Shown: positions 38,350-53,300 of the stretch, in pieces | Position numbering within the stretch: the first letter of the stretch is position 1 | How the letters are laid out: each line of letters opens with the position of its first letter | NCBI GenBank assembly: GCA_947095535.1 | Contig: OX352774.1 | Location: 32,194,496 to 32,258,495 of the forward strand | Reading direction: 5' to 3' | Length of the DNA: 64,000 bases | DNA from: Poecilobothrus nobilitatus | Lineage: Eukaryota; Arthropoda; Insecta; Diptera; Dolichopodidae | Made by a program: the position numbers and the translations under genes | Notes under the pieces: model-generated | The model's database searches: none | Seen by the model: the letters and a program-made list of their open reading frames with translations, nothing else | Told to the model about the DNA's origin: nothing

Positions 38350-41300
38350 AAAAATAGAATAGAATCGAACTTGTGAACTAAACACTTCTCAAGTTTAAGA
38401 AGCGGCCACTCTACCACTGCACCAAACTCCCCGCTGAAGTTTTGAGGTTTATATTCAATTTTATTGTGAAATTTCTATTTCCCACCATGCAAAAAATATA
38501 TTTTAAAATTTTTTTTATGTTTTAAGAAAAAAAACAAAAAGCAAAAACAACAAAACAAAATTTAAAATTCAACGGAATAAAAGAGCGTCGTTTTTGAATA
38601 TGTATATTATAGGTATAGATTATACATATTATATGATACATATGTATATACTTTACATGGGTTTTTTATAAAAATGGAAAATTATTAATGAAAATTAGAA
38701 AATTTTGGAAAAATATTAATTTTGTAAGATGGCTATACTGAATATTTATCATTTAAAAAGAAAAAAATGAAAGTTGGTTGGTAAATCATTGAGTAAAATG
38801 GTTTTAAATGACTGTCATTTACAGATTAAATATTATGATATGTAAGAATTTATTTCATATAAAATATTAGAAATAAAAAAAAAAAAAAAAAAAATAGAAT
38901 AGAATCGAACTTGTGAACTAAACACTTCTCAAGTTTAAGAAGCGGCCACTCTACCACTGCACCAAACTCCCCGCTGAAGTTTTGAGGTTTATATTCAATT
39001 TTATTGTGAAATTTCTATTTCCCACCATGCAAAAAATATATTTTAAAATTTTTTTTATGTTTTAAGAAAAAAAACAAAAAGCAAAAACAACAAAACAAAA
39101 TTTAAAATTCAACGGAATAAAAGAGCGTCGTTTTTGAATATGTATATTATAGGTATAGATTATACATATTATATGATACATATGTATATACTTTACATGG
39201 GTTTTTTATAAAAATGGAAAATTATTAATGAAAATTAGAAAATTTTGGAAAAATATTAATTTTGTAAGATGGCTATACTGAATATTTATCATTTAAAAAG
39301 AAAAAAATGAAAGTTGGTTGGTAAATCATTGAGTAAAATGGTTTTAAATGACTGTCATTTACAGATTAAATATTATGATATGTAAGAATTTATTTCATAT
39401 AAAATATTAGAAATAAAAAAAAAAAAAAAAAAAATAGAATAGAATCGAACTTGTGAACTAAACACTTCTCAAGTTTAAGAAGCGGCCACTCTACCACTGC
39501 ACCAAACTCCCCACTGAAGTTTTGAGGTTTATATTCAATTTTATTGTGAAATTTCTATTTCCCACCATGCAAAAAATATATTTTAAAATTTTTTTTATGT
39601 TTTAAGAAAAAAAACAAAAAGCAAAAACAACAAAACAAAATTTAAAATTCAACGGAATAAAAGAGCGTCGTTTTTGAATATGTATATTATAGGTATAGAT
39701 TATACATATTATATGATACATATGTATATACTTTACATGGGTTTTTTATAAAAATGGAAAATTATTAATGAAAATTAGAAAATTTTGGAAAAATATTAAT
39801 TTTGTAAGATGGCTATACTGAATATTTATCATTTAAAAAGAAAAAAATGAAAGTTGGTTGGTAAATCATTGAGTAAAATGGTTTTAAATGACTGTCATTT
39901 ACAGATTAAATATTATGATATGTAAGAATTTATTTCATATAAAATATTAGAAATAAAAAAAAAAAAAAAAAAAATAGAATAGAATCGAACTTGTGAACTA
40001 AACACTTCTCAAGTTTAAGAAGCGGCCACTCTACCACTGCACCAAACTCCCCGCTGAAGTTTTGAGGTTTATATTCAATTTTATTGTGAAATTTCTATTT
40101 CCCACCATGCAAAAAATATATTTTAAAATTTTTTTTATGTTTTAAGAAAAAAAACAAAAAGCAAAAACAACAAAACAAAATTTAAAATTCAACGGAATAA
40201 AAGAGCGTCGTTTTTGAATATGTATATTATAGGTATAGATTATACATATTATATGATACATATGTATATACTTTACATGGGTTTTTTATAAAAATGGAAA
40301 ATTATTAATGAAAATTAGAAAATTTTGGAAAAATATTAATTTTGTAAGATGGCTATACTGAATATTTATCATTTAAAAAGAAAAAAATGAAAGTTGGTTG
40401 GTAAATCATTGAGTAAAATGGTTTTAAATGACTGTCATTTACAGATTAAATATTATGATATGTAAGAATTTATTTCATATAAAATATTAGAAATAAAAAA
40501 AAAAAAAAAAAAAATAGAATAGAATCGAACTTGTGAACTAAACACTTCTCAAGTTTAAGAAGCGGCCACTCTACCACTGCACCAAACTCCCCGCTGAAGT
40601 TTTGAGGTTTATATTCAATTTTATTGTGAAATTTCTATTTCCCACCATGCAAAAAATATATTTTAAAATTTTTTTTATGTTTTAAGAAAAAAAACAAAAA
40701 GCAAAAACAACAAAACAAAATTTAAAATTCAACGGAATAAAAGAGCGTCGTTTTTGAATATGTATATTATAGGTATAGATTATACATATTATATGATACA
40801 TATGTATATACTTTACATGGGTTTTTTATAAAAATGGAAAATTATTAATGAAAATTAGAAAATTTTGGAAAAATATTAATTTTGTAAGATGGCTATACTG
40901 AATATTTATCATTTAAAAAGAAAAAAATGAAAGTTGGTTGGTAAATCATTGAGTAAAATGGTTTTAAATGACTGTCATTTACAGATTAAATATTATGATA
41001 TGTAAGAATTTATTTCATATAAAATATTAGAAATAAAAAAAAAAAAAAAAAAATAGAATAGAATCGAACTTGTGAACTAAACACTTCTCAAGTTTAAGAA
41101 GCGGCCACTCTACCACTGCACCAAACTCCCCGCTGAAGTTTTGAGGTTTATATTCAATTTTATTGTGAAATTTCTATTTCCCACCATGCAAAAAATATAT
41201 TTTAAAATTTTTTTTATGTTTTAAGAAAAAAAACAAAAAGCAAAAACAACAAAACAAAATTTAAAATTCAACGGAATAAAAGAGCGTCGTTTTTGAATAT

Positions 41301-44300
41301 GTATATTATAGGTATAGATTATACATATTATATGATACATATGTATATACTTTACATGGGTTTTTTATAAAAATGGAAAATTATTAATGAAAATTAGAAA
41401 ATTTTGGAAAAATATTAATTTTGTAAGATGGCTATACTGAATATTTATCATTTAAAAAGAAAAAAATGAAAGTTGGTTGGTAAATCATTGAGTAAAATGG
41501 TTTTAAATGACTGTCATTTACAGATTAAATATTATGATATGTAAGAATTTATTTCATATAAAATATTAGAAATAAAAAAAAAAAAAAAAAAAATAGAATA
41601 GAATCGAACTTGTGAACTAAACACTTCTCAAGTTTAAGAAGCGGCCACTCTACCACTGCACCAAACTCCCCACTGAAGTTTTGAGGTTTATATTCAATTT
41701 TATTGTGAAATTTCTATTTCCCACCATGCAAAAAATATATTTTAAAATTTTTTTTATGTTTTAAGAAAAAAAACAAAAAGCAAAAACAACAAAACAAAAT
41801 TTAAAATTCAACGGAATAAAAGAGCGTCGTTTTTGAATATGTATATTATAGGTATAGATTATACATATTATATGATACATATGTATATACTTTACATGGG
41901 TTTTTTATAAAAATGGAAAATTATTAATGAAAATTAGAAAATTTTGGAAAAATATTAATTTTGTAAGATGGCTATACTGAATATTTATCATTTAAAAAGA
42001 AAAAAATGAAAGTTGGTTGGTAAATCATTGAGTAAAATGGTTTTAAATGACTGTCATTTACAGATTAAATATTATGATATGTAAGAATTTATTTCATATA
42101 AAATATTAGAAATAAAAAAAAAAAAAAAAAAAATAGAATAGAATCGAACTTGTGAACTAAACACTTCTCAAGTTTAAGAAGCGGCCACTCTACCACTGCA
42201 CCAAACTCCCCGCTGAAGTTTTGAGGTTTATATTCAATTTTATTGTGAAATTTCTATTTCCCACCATGCAAAAAATATATTTTAAAATTTTTTTTATGTT
42301 TTAAGAAAAAAAACAAAAAGCAAAAACAACAAAACAAAATTTAAAATTCAACGGAATAAAAGAGCGTCGTTTTTGAATATGTATATTATAGGTATAGATT
42401 ATACATATTATATGATACATATGTATATACTTTACATGGGTTTTTTATAAAAATGGAAAATTATTAATGAAAATTAGAAAATTTTGGAAAAATATTAATT
42501 TTGTAAGATGGCTATACTGAATATTTATCATTTAAAAAGAAAAAAATGAAAGTTGGTTGGTAAATCATTGAGTAAAATGGTTTTAAATGACTGTCATTTA
42601 CAGATTAAATATTATGATATGTAAGAATTTATTTCATATAAAATATTAGAAATAAAAAAAAAAAAAAAAAAATAGAATAGAATCGAACTTGTGAACTAAA
42701 CACTTCTCAAGTTTAAGAAGCGGCCACTCTACCACTGCACCAAACTCCCCGCTGAAGTTTTGAGGTTTATATTCAATTTTATTGTGAAATTTCTATTTCC
42801 CACCATGCAAAAAATATATTTTAAAATTTTTTTTATGTTTTAAGAAAAAAAACAAAAAGCAAAAACAACAAAACAAAATTTAAAATTCAACGGAATAAAA
42901 GAGCGTCGTTTTTGAATATGTATATTATAGGTATAGATTATACATATTATATGATACATATGTATATACTTTACATGGGTTTTTTATAAAAATGGAAAAT
43001 TATTAATGAAAATTAGAAAATTTTGGAAAAATATTAATTTTGTAAGATGGCTATACTGAATATTTATCATTTAAAAAGAAAAAAATGAAAGTTGGTTGGT
43101 AAATCATTGAGTAAAATGGTTTTAAATGACTGTCATTTACAGATTAAATATTATGATATGTAAGAATTTATTTCATATAAAATATTAGAAATAAAAAAAA
43201 AAAAAAAAAAATAGAATAGAATCGAACTTGTGAACTAAACACTTCTCAAGTTTAAGAAGCGGCCACTCTACCACTGCACCAAACTCCCCGCTGAAGTTTT
43301 GAGGTTTATATTCAATTTTATTGTGAAATTTCTATTTCCCACCATGCAAAAAATATATTTTAAAATTTTTTTTATGTTTTAAGAAAAAAAACAAAAAGCA
43401 AAAACAACAAAACAAAATTTAAAATTCAACGGAATAAAAGAGCGTCGTTTTTGAATATGTATATTATAGGTATAGATTATACATATTATATGATACATAT
43501 GTATATACTTTACATGGGTTTTTTATAAAAATGGAAAATTATTAATGAAAATTAGAAAATTTTGGAAAAATATTAATTTTGTAAGATGGCTATACTGAAT
43601 ATTTATCATTTAAAAAGAAAAAAATGAAAGTTGGTTGGTAAATCATTGAGTAAAATGGTTTTAAATGACTGTCATTTACAGATTAAATATTATGATATGT
43701 AAGAATTTATTTCATATAAAATATTAGAAATAAAAAAAAAAAAAAAAAAAATAGAATAGAATCGAACTTGTGAACTAAACACTTCTCAAGTTTAAGAAGC
43801 GGCCACTCTACCACTGCACCAAACTCCCCGCTGAAGTTTTGAGGTTTATATTCAATTTTATTGTGAAATTTCTATTTCCCACCATGCAAAAAATATATTT
43901 TAAAATTTTTTTTATGTTTTAAGAAAAAAAACAAAAAGCAAAAACAACAAAACAAAATTTAAAATTCAACGGAATAAAAGAGCGTCGTTTTTGAATATGT
44001 ATATTATAGGTATAGATTATACATATTATATGATACATATGTATATACTTTACATGGGTTTTTTATAAAAATGGAAAATTATTAATGAAAATTAGAAAAT
44101 TTTGGAAAAATATTAATTTTGTAAGATGGCTATACTGAATATTTATCATTTAAAAAGAAAAAAATGAAAGTTGGTTGGTAAATCATTGAGTAAAATGGTT
44201 TTAAATGACTGTCATTTACAGATTAAATATTATGATATGTAAGAATTTATTTCATATAAAATATTAGAAATAAAAAAAAAAAAAAAAAAAATAGAATAGA

Positions 44301-47300
44301 ATCGAACTTGTGAACTAAACACTTCTCAAGTTTAAGAAGCGGCCACTCTACCACTGCACCAAACTCCCCACTGAAGTTTTGAGGTTTATATTCAATTTTA
44401 TTGTGAAATTTCTATTTCCCACCATGCAAAAAATATATTTTAAAATTTTTTTTATGTTTTAAGAAAAAAAACAAAAAGCAAAAACAACAAAACAAAATTT
44501 AAAATTCAACGGAATAAAAGAGCGTCGTTTTTGAATATGTATATTATAGGTATAGATTATACATATTATATGATACATATGTATATACTTTACATGGGTT
44601 TTTTATAAAAATGGAAAATTATTAATGAAAATTAGAAAATTTTGGAAAAATATTAATTTTGTAAGATGGCTATACTGAATATTTATCATTTAAAAAGAAA
44701 AAAATGAAAGTTGGTTGGTAAATCATTGAGTAAAATGGTTTTAAATGACTGTCATTTACAGATTAAATATTATGATATGTAAGAATTTATTTCATATAAA
44801 ATATTAGAAATAAAAAAAAAAAAAAAAAAAATAGAATAGAATCGAACTTGTGAACTAAACACTTCTCAAGTTTAAGAAGCGGCCACTCTACCACTGCACC
44901 AAACTCCCCGCTGAAGTTTTGAGGTTTATATTCAATTTTATTGTGAAATTTCTATTTCCCACCATGCAAAAAATATATTTTAAAATTTTTTTTATGTTTT
45001 AAGAAAAAAAACAAAAAGCAAAAACAACAAAACAAAATTTAAAATTCAACGGAATAAAAGAGCGTCGTTTTTGAATATGTATATTATAGGTATAGATTAT
45101 ACATATTATATGATACATATGTATATACTTTACATGGGTTTTTTATAAAAATGGAAAATTATTAATGAAAATTAGAAAATTTTGGAAAAATATTAATTTT
45201 GTAAGATGGCTATACTGAATATTTATCATTTAAAAAGAAAAAAATGAAAGTTGGTTGGTAAATCATTGAGTAAAATGGTTTTAAATGACTGTCATTTACA
45301 GATTAAATATTATGATATGTAAGAATTTATTTCATATAAAATATTAGAAATAAAAAAAAAAAAAAAAAAAATAGAATAGAATCGAACTTGTGAACTAAAC
45401 ACTTCTCAAGTTTAAGAAGCGGCCACTCTACCACTGCACCAAACTCCCCGCTGAAGTTTTGAGGTTTATATTCAATTTTATTGTGAAATTTCTATTTCCC
45501 ACCATGCAAAAAATATATTTTAAAATTTTTTTTATGTTTTAAGAAAAAAAACAAAAAGCAAAAACAACAAAACAAAATTTAAAATTCAACGGAATAAAAG
45601 AGCGTCGTTTTTGAATATGTATATTATAGGTATAGATTATACATATTATATGATACATATGTATATACTTTACATGGGTTTTTTATAAAAATGGAAAATT
45701 ATTAATGAAAATTAGAAAATTTTGGAAAAATATTAATTTTGTAAGATGGCTATACTGAATATTTATCATTTAAAAAGAAAAAAATGAAAGTTGGTTGGTA
45801 AATCATTGAGTAAAATGGTTTTAAATGACTGTCATTTACAGATTAAATATTATGATATGTAAGAATTTATTTCATATAAAATATTAGAAATAAAAAAAAA
45901 AAAAAAAAAAATAGAATAGAATCGAACTTGTGAACTAAACACTTCTCAAGTTTAAGAAGCGGCCACTCTACCACTGCACCAAACTCCCCGCTGAAGTTTT
46001 GAGGTTTATATTCAATTTTATTGTGAAATTTCTATTTCCCACCATGCAAAAAATATATTTTAAAATTTTTTTTATGTTTTAAGAAAAAAAACAAAAAGCA
46101 AAAACAACAAAACAAAATTTAAAATTCAACGGAATAAAAGAGCGTCGTTTTTGAATATGTATATTATAGGTATAGATTATACATATTATATGATACATAT
46201 GTATATACTTTACATGGGTTTTTTATAAAAATGGAAAATTATTAATGAAAATTAGAAAATTTTGGAAAAATATTAATTTTGTAAGATGGCTATACTGAAT
46301 ATTTATCATTTAAAAAGAAAAAAATGAAAGTTGGTTGGTAAATCATTGAGTAAAATGGTTTTAAATGACTGTCATTTACAGATTAAATATTATGATATGT
46401 AAGAATTTATTTCATATAAAATATTAGAAATAAAAAAAAAAAAAAAAAAAATAGAATAGAATCGAACTTGTGAACTAAACACTTCTCAAGTTTAAGAAGC
46501 GGCCACTCTACCACTGCACCAAACTCCCCACTGAAGTTTTGAGGTTTATATTCAATTTTATTGTGAAATTTCTATTTCCCACCATGCAAAAAATATATTT
46601 TAAAATTTTTTTTATGTTTTAAGAAAAAAAACAAAAAGCAAAAACAACAAAACAAAATTTAAAATTCAACGGAATAAAAGAGCGTCGTTTTTGAATATGT
46701 ATATTATAGGTATAGATTATACATATTATATGATACATATGTATATACTTTACATGGGTTTTTTTATAAAAATGGAAAATTATTAATGAAAATTAGAAAA
46801 TTTTGGAAAAATATTAATTTTGTAAGATGGCTATACTGAATATTTATCATTTAAAAAGAAAAAAATGAAAGTTGGTTGGTAAATCATTGAGTAAAATGGT
46901 TTTAAATGACTGTCATTTACAGATTAAATATTATGATATGTAAGAATTTATTTCATATAAAATATTAGAAATAAAAAAAAAAAAAAAAAAAATAGAATAG
47001 AATCGAACTTGTGAACTAAACACTTCTCAAGTTTAAGAAGCGGCCACTCTACCACTGCACCAAACTCCCCACTGAAGTTTTGAGGTTTATATTCAATTTT
47101 ATTGTGAAATTTCTATTTCCCACCATGCAAAAAATATATTTTAAAATTTTTTTTATGTTTTAAGAAAAAAAACAAAAAGCAAAAACAACAAAACAAAATT
47201 TAAAATTCAACGGAATAAAAGAGCGTCGTTTTTGAATATGTATATTATAGGTATAGATTATACATATTATATGATACATATGTATATACTTTACATGGGT

Positions 47301-50300
47301 TTTTTATAAAAATGGAAAATTATTAATGAAAATTAGAAAATTTTGGAAAAATATTAATTTTGTAAGATGGCTATACTGAATATTTATCATTTAAAAAGAA
47401 AAAAATGAAAGTTGGTTGGTAAATCATTGAGTAAAATGGTTTTAAATGACTGTCATTTACAGATTAAATATTATGATATGTAAGAATTTATTTCATATAA
47501 AATATTAGAAATAAAAAAAAAAAAAAAAAAAATAGAATAGAATCGAACTTGTGAACTAAACACTTCTCAAGTTTAAGAAGCGGCCACTCTACCACTGCAC
47601 CAAACTCCCCACTGAAGTTTTGAGGTTTATATTCAATTTTATTGTGAAATTTCTATTTCCCACCATGCAAAAAATATATTTTAAAATTTTTTTTATGTTT
47701 TAAGAAAAAAAACAAAAAGCAAAAACAACAAAACAAAATTTAAAATTCAACGGAATAAAAGAGCGTCGTTTTTGAATATGTATATTATAGGTATAGATTA
47801 TACATATTATATGATACATATGTATATACTTTACATGGGTTTTTTATAAAAATGGAAAATTATTAATGAAAATTAGAAAATTTTGGAAAAATATTAATTT
47901 TGTAAGATGGCTATACTGAATATTTATCATTTAAAAAGAAAAAAATGAAAGTTGGTTGGTAAATCATTGAGTAAAATGGTTTTAAATGACTGTCATTTAC
48001 AGATTAAATATTATGATATGTAAGAATTTATTTCATATAAAATATTAGAAATAAAAAAAAAAAAAAAAAAAATAGAATAGAATCGAACTTGTGAACTAAA
48101 CACTTCTCAAGTTTAAGAAGCGGCCACTCTACCACTGCACCAAACTCCCCACTGAAGTTTTGAGGTTTATATTCAATTTTATTGTGAAATTTCTATTTCC
48201 CACCATGCAAAAAATATATTTTAAAATTTTTTTTATGTTTTAAGAAAAAAAACAAAAAGCAAAAACAACAAAACAAAATTTAAAATTCAACGGAATAAAA
48301 GAGCGTCGTTTTTGAATATGTATATTATAGGTATAGATTATACATATTATATGATACATATGTATATACTTTACATGGGTTTTTTATAAAAATGGAAAAT
48401 TATTAATGAAAATTAGAAAATTTTGGAAAAATATTAATTTTGTAAGATGGCTATACTGAATATTTATCATTTAAAAAGAAAAAAATGAAAGTTGGTTGGT
48501 AAATCATTGAGTAAAATGGTTTTAAATGACTGTCATTTACAGATTAAATATTATGATATGTAAGAATTTATTTCATATAAAATATTAGAAATAAAAAAAA
48601 AAAAAAAAAAAATAGAATAGAATCGAACTTGTGAACTAAACACTTCTCAAGTTTAAGAAGCGGCCACTCTACCACTGCACCAAACTCCCCACTGAAGTTT
48701 TGAGGTTTATATTCAATTTTATTGTGAAATTTCTATTTCCCACCATGCAAAAAATATATTTTAAAATTTTTTTTATGTTTTAAGAAAAAAAACAAAAAGC
48801 AAAAACAACAAAACAAAATTTAAAATTCAACGGAATAAAAGAGCGTCGTTTTTGAATATGTATATTATAGGTATAGATTATACATATTATATGATACATA
48901 TGTATATACTTTACATGGGTTTTTTATAAAAATGGAAAATTATTAATGAAAATTAGAAAATTTTGGAAAAATATTAATTTTGTAAGATGGCTATACTGAA
49001 TATTTATCATTTAAAAAGAAAAAAATGAAAGTTGGTTGGTAAATCATTGAGTAAAATGGTTTTAAATGACTGTCATTTACAGATTAAATATTATGATATG
49101 TAAGAATTTATTTCATATAAAATATTAGAAATAAAAAAAAAAAAAAAAAAAATAGAATAGAATCGAACTTGTGAACTAAACACTTCTCAAGTTTAAGAAG
49201 CGGCCACTCTACCACTGCACCAAACTCCCCGCTGAAGTTTTGAGGTTTATATTCAATTTTATTGTGAAATTTCTATTTCCCACCATGCAAAAAATATATT
49301 TTAAAATTTTTTTTATGTTTTAAGAAAAAAAACAAAAAGCAAAAACAACAAAACAAAATTTAAAATTCAACGGAATAAAAGAGCGTCGTTTTTGAATATG
49401 TATATTATAGGTATAGATTATACATATTATATGATACATATGTATATACTTTACATGGGTTTTTTATAAAAATGGAAAATTATTAATGAAAATTAGAAAA
49501 TTTTGGAAAAATATTAATTTTGTAAGATGGCTATACTGAATATTTATCATTTAAAAAGAAAAAAATGAAAGTTGGTTGGTAAATCATTGAGTAAAATGGT
49601 TTTAAATGACTGTCATTTACAGATTAAATATTATGATATGTAAGAATTTATTTCATATAAAATATTAGAAATAAAAAAAAAAAAAAAAAAAATAGAATAG
49701 AATCGAACTTGTGAACTAAACACTTCTCAAGTTTAAGAAGCGGCCACTCTACCACTGCACCAAACTCCCCACTGAAGTTTTGAGGTTTATATTCAATTTT
49801 ATTGTGAAATTTCTATTTCCCACCATGCAAAAAATATATTTTAAAATTTTTTTTATGTTTTAAGAAAAAAAACAAAAAGCAAAAACAACAAAACAAAATT
49901 TAAAATTCAACGGAATAAAAGAGCGTCGTTTTTGAATATGTATATTATAGGTATAGATTATACATATTATATGATACATATGTATATACTTTACATGGGT
50001 TTTTTATAAAAATGGAAAATTATTAATGAAAATTAGAAAATTTTGGAAAAATATTAATTTTGTAAGATGGCTATACTGAATATTTATCATTTAAAAAGAA
50101 AAAAATGAAAGTTGGTTGGTAAATCATTGAGTAAAATGGTTTTAAATGACTGTCATTTACAGATTAAATATTATGATATGTAAGAATTTATTTCATATAA
50201 AATATTAGAAATAAAAAAAAAAAAAAAAAAAATAGAATAGAATCGAACTTGTGAACTAAACACTTCTCAAGTTTAAGAAGCGGCCACTCTACCACTGCAC

Positions 50301-53300
50301 CAAACTCCCCGCTGAAGTTTTGAGGTTTATATTCAATTTTATTGTGAAATTTCTATTTCCCACCATGCAAAAAATATATTTTAAAATTTTTTTTATGTTT
50401 TAAGAAAAAAAACAAAAAGCAAAAACAACAAAACAAAATTTAAAATTCAACGGAATAAAAGAGCGTCGTTTTTGAATATGTATATTATAGGTATAAATTA
50501 TACATATTATATGATACATATGTATATACTTTACATGGGTTTTTTATAAAAATGGAAAATTATTAATGAAAATTAGAAAATTTTGGAAAAATATTAATTT
50601 TGTAAGATGGCTATACTGAATATTTATCATTTAAAAAGAAAAAAATGAAAGTTGGTTGGTAAATCATTGAGTAAAATGGTTTTAAATGACTGTCATTTAC
50701 AGATTAAATATTATGATATGTAAGAATTTATTTCATATAAAATATTAGAAATAAAAAAAAAAAAAAAAAAAATAGAATAGAATCGAACTTGTGAACTAAA
50801 CACTTCTCAAGTTTAAGAAGCGGCCACTCTACCACTGCACCAAACTCCCCGCTGAAGTTTTGAGGTTTATATTCAATTTTATTGTGAAATTTCTATTTCC
50901 CACCATGCAAAAAATATATTTTAAAATTTTTTTTATGTTTTAAGAAAAAAAACAAAAAGCAAAAACAACAAAACAAAATTTAAAATTCAACGGAATAAAA
51001 GAGCGTCGTTTTTGAATATGTATATTATAGGTATAGATTATACATATTATATGATACATATGTATATACTTTACATGGGTTTTTTATAAAAATGGAAAAT
51101 TATTAATGAAAATTAGAAAATTTTGGAAAAATATTAATTTTGTAAGATGGCTATACTGAATATTTATCATTTAAAAAGAAAAAAATGAAAGTTGGTTGGT
51201 AAATCATTGAGTAAAATGGTTTTAAATGACTGTCATTTACAGATTAAATATTATGATATGTAAGAATTTATTTCATATAAAATATTAGAAATAAAAAAAA
51301 AAAAAAAAAAAATAGAATAGAATCGAACTTGTGAACTAAACACTTCTCAAGTTTAAGAAGCGGCCACTCTACCACTGCACCAAACTCCCCACTGAAGTTT
51401 TGAGGTTTATATTCAATTTTATTGTGAAATTTCTATTTCCCACCATGCAAAAAATATATTTTAAAATTTTTTTTATGTTTTAAGAAAAAAAACAAAAAGC
51501 AAAAACAACAAAACAAAATTTAAAATTCAACGGAATAAAAGAGCGTCGTTTTTGAATATGTATATTATAGGTATAGATTATACATATTATATGATACATA
51601 TGTATATACTTTACATGGGTTTTTTATAAAAATGGAAAATTATTAATGAAAATTAGAAAATTTTGGAAAAATATTAATTTTGTAAGATGGCTATACTGAA
51701 TATTTATCATTTAAAAAGAAAAAAATGAAAGTTGGTTGGTAAATCATTGAGTAAAATGGTTTTAAATGACTGTCATTTACAGATTAAATATTATGATATG
51801 TAAGAATTTATTTCATATAAAATATTAGAAATAAAAAAAAAAAAAAAAAAAATAGAATAGAATCGAACTTGTGAACTAAACACTTCTCAAGTTTAAGAAG
51901 CGGCCACTCTACCACTGCACCAAACTCCCCACTGAAGTTTTGAGGTTTATATTCAATTTTATTGTGAAATTTCTATTTCCCACCATGCAAAAAATATATT
52001 TTAAAATTTTTTTTATGTTTTAAGAAAAAAAACAAAAAGCAAAAACAACAAAACAAAATTTAAAATTCAACGGAATAAAAGAGCGTCGTTTTTGAATATG
52101 TATATTATAGGTATAGATTATACATATTATATGATACATATGTATATACTTTACATGGGTTTTTTATAAAAATGGAAAATTATTAATGAAAATTAGAAAA
52201 TTTTGGAAAAATATTAATTTTGTAAGATGGCTATACTGAATATTTATCATTTAAAAAGAAAAAAATGAAAGTTGGTTGGTAAATCATTGAGTAAAATGGT
52301 TTTAAATGACTGTCATTTACAGATTAAATATTATGATATGTAAGAATTTATTTCATATAAAATATTAGAAATAAAAAAAAAAAAAAAAAAAATAGAATAG
52401 AATCGAACTTGTGAACTAAACACTTCTCAAGTTTAAGAAGCGGCCACTCTACCACTGCACCAAACTCCCCGCTGAAGTTTTGAGGTTTATATTCAATTTT
52501 ATTGTGAAATTTCTATTTCCCACCATGCAAAAAATATATTTTAAAATTTTTTTTATGTTTTAAGAAAAAAAACAAAAAGCAAAAACAACAAAACAAAATT
52601 TAAAATTCAACGGAATAAAAGAGCGTCGTTTTTGAATATGTATATTATAGGTATAGATTATACATATTATATGATACATATGTATATACTTTACATGGGT
52701 TTTTTATAAAAATGGAAAATTATTAATGAAAATTAGAAAATTTTGGAAAAATATTAATTTTGTAAGATGGCTATACTGAATATTTATCATTTAAAAAGAA
52801 AAAAATGAAAGTTGGTTGGTAAATCATTGAGTAAAATGGTTTTAAATGACTGTCATTTACAGATTAAATATTATGATATGTAAGAATTTATTTCATATAA
52901 AATATTAGAAATAAAAAAAAAAAAAAAAAAAATAGAATAGAATCGAACTTGTGAACTAAACACTTCTCAAGTTTAAGAAGCGGCCACTCTACCACTGCAC
53001 CAAACTCCCCACTGAAGTTTTGAGGTTTATATTCAATTTTATTGTGAAATTTCTATTTCCCACCATGCAAAAAATATATTTTAAAATTTTTTTTATGTTT
53101 TAAGAAAAAAAACAAAAAGCAAAAACAACAAAACAAAATTTAAAATTCAACGGAATAAAAGAGCGTCGTTTTTGAATATGTATATTATAGGTATAGATTA
53201 TACATATTATATGATACATATGTATATACTTTACATGGGTTTTTTATAAAAATGGAAAATTATTAATGAAAATTAGAAAATTTTGGAAAAATATTAATTT

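Noticed and set aside
38062..38417. Open frames spanning the N run
   Set aside because: They exist only because Ns contain no stop codons; the real sequence is unknown.
38895..38978. Functional tRNA gene cluster
   Set aside because: Acceptor, D and T stems do not pair and the anticodon loop has 8 bases; only the promoter boxes and one hairpin look tRNA-like.
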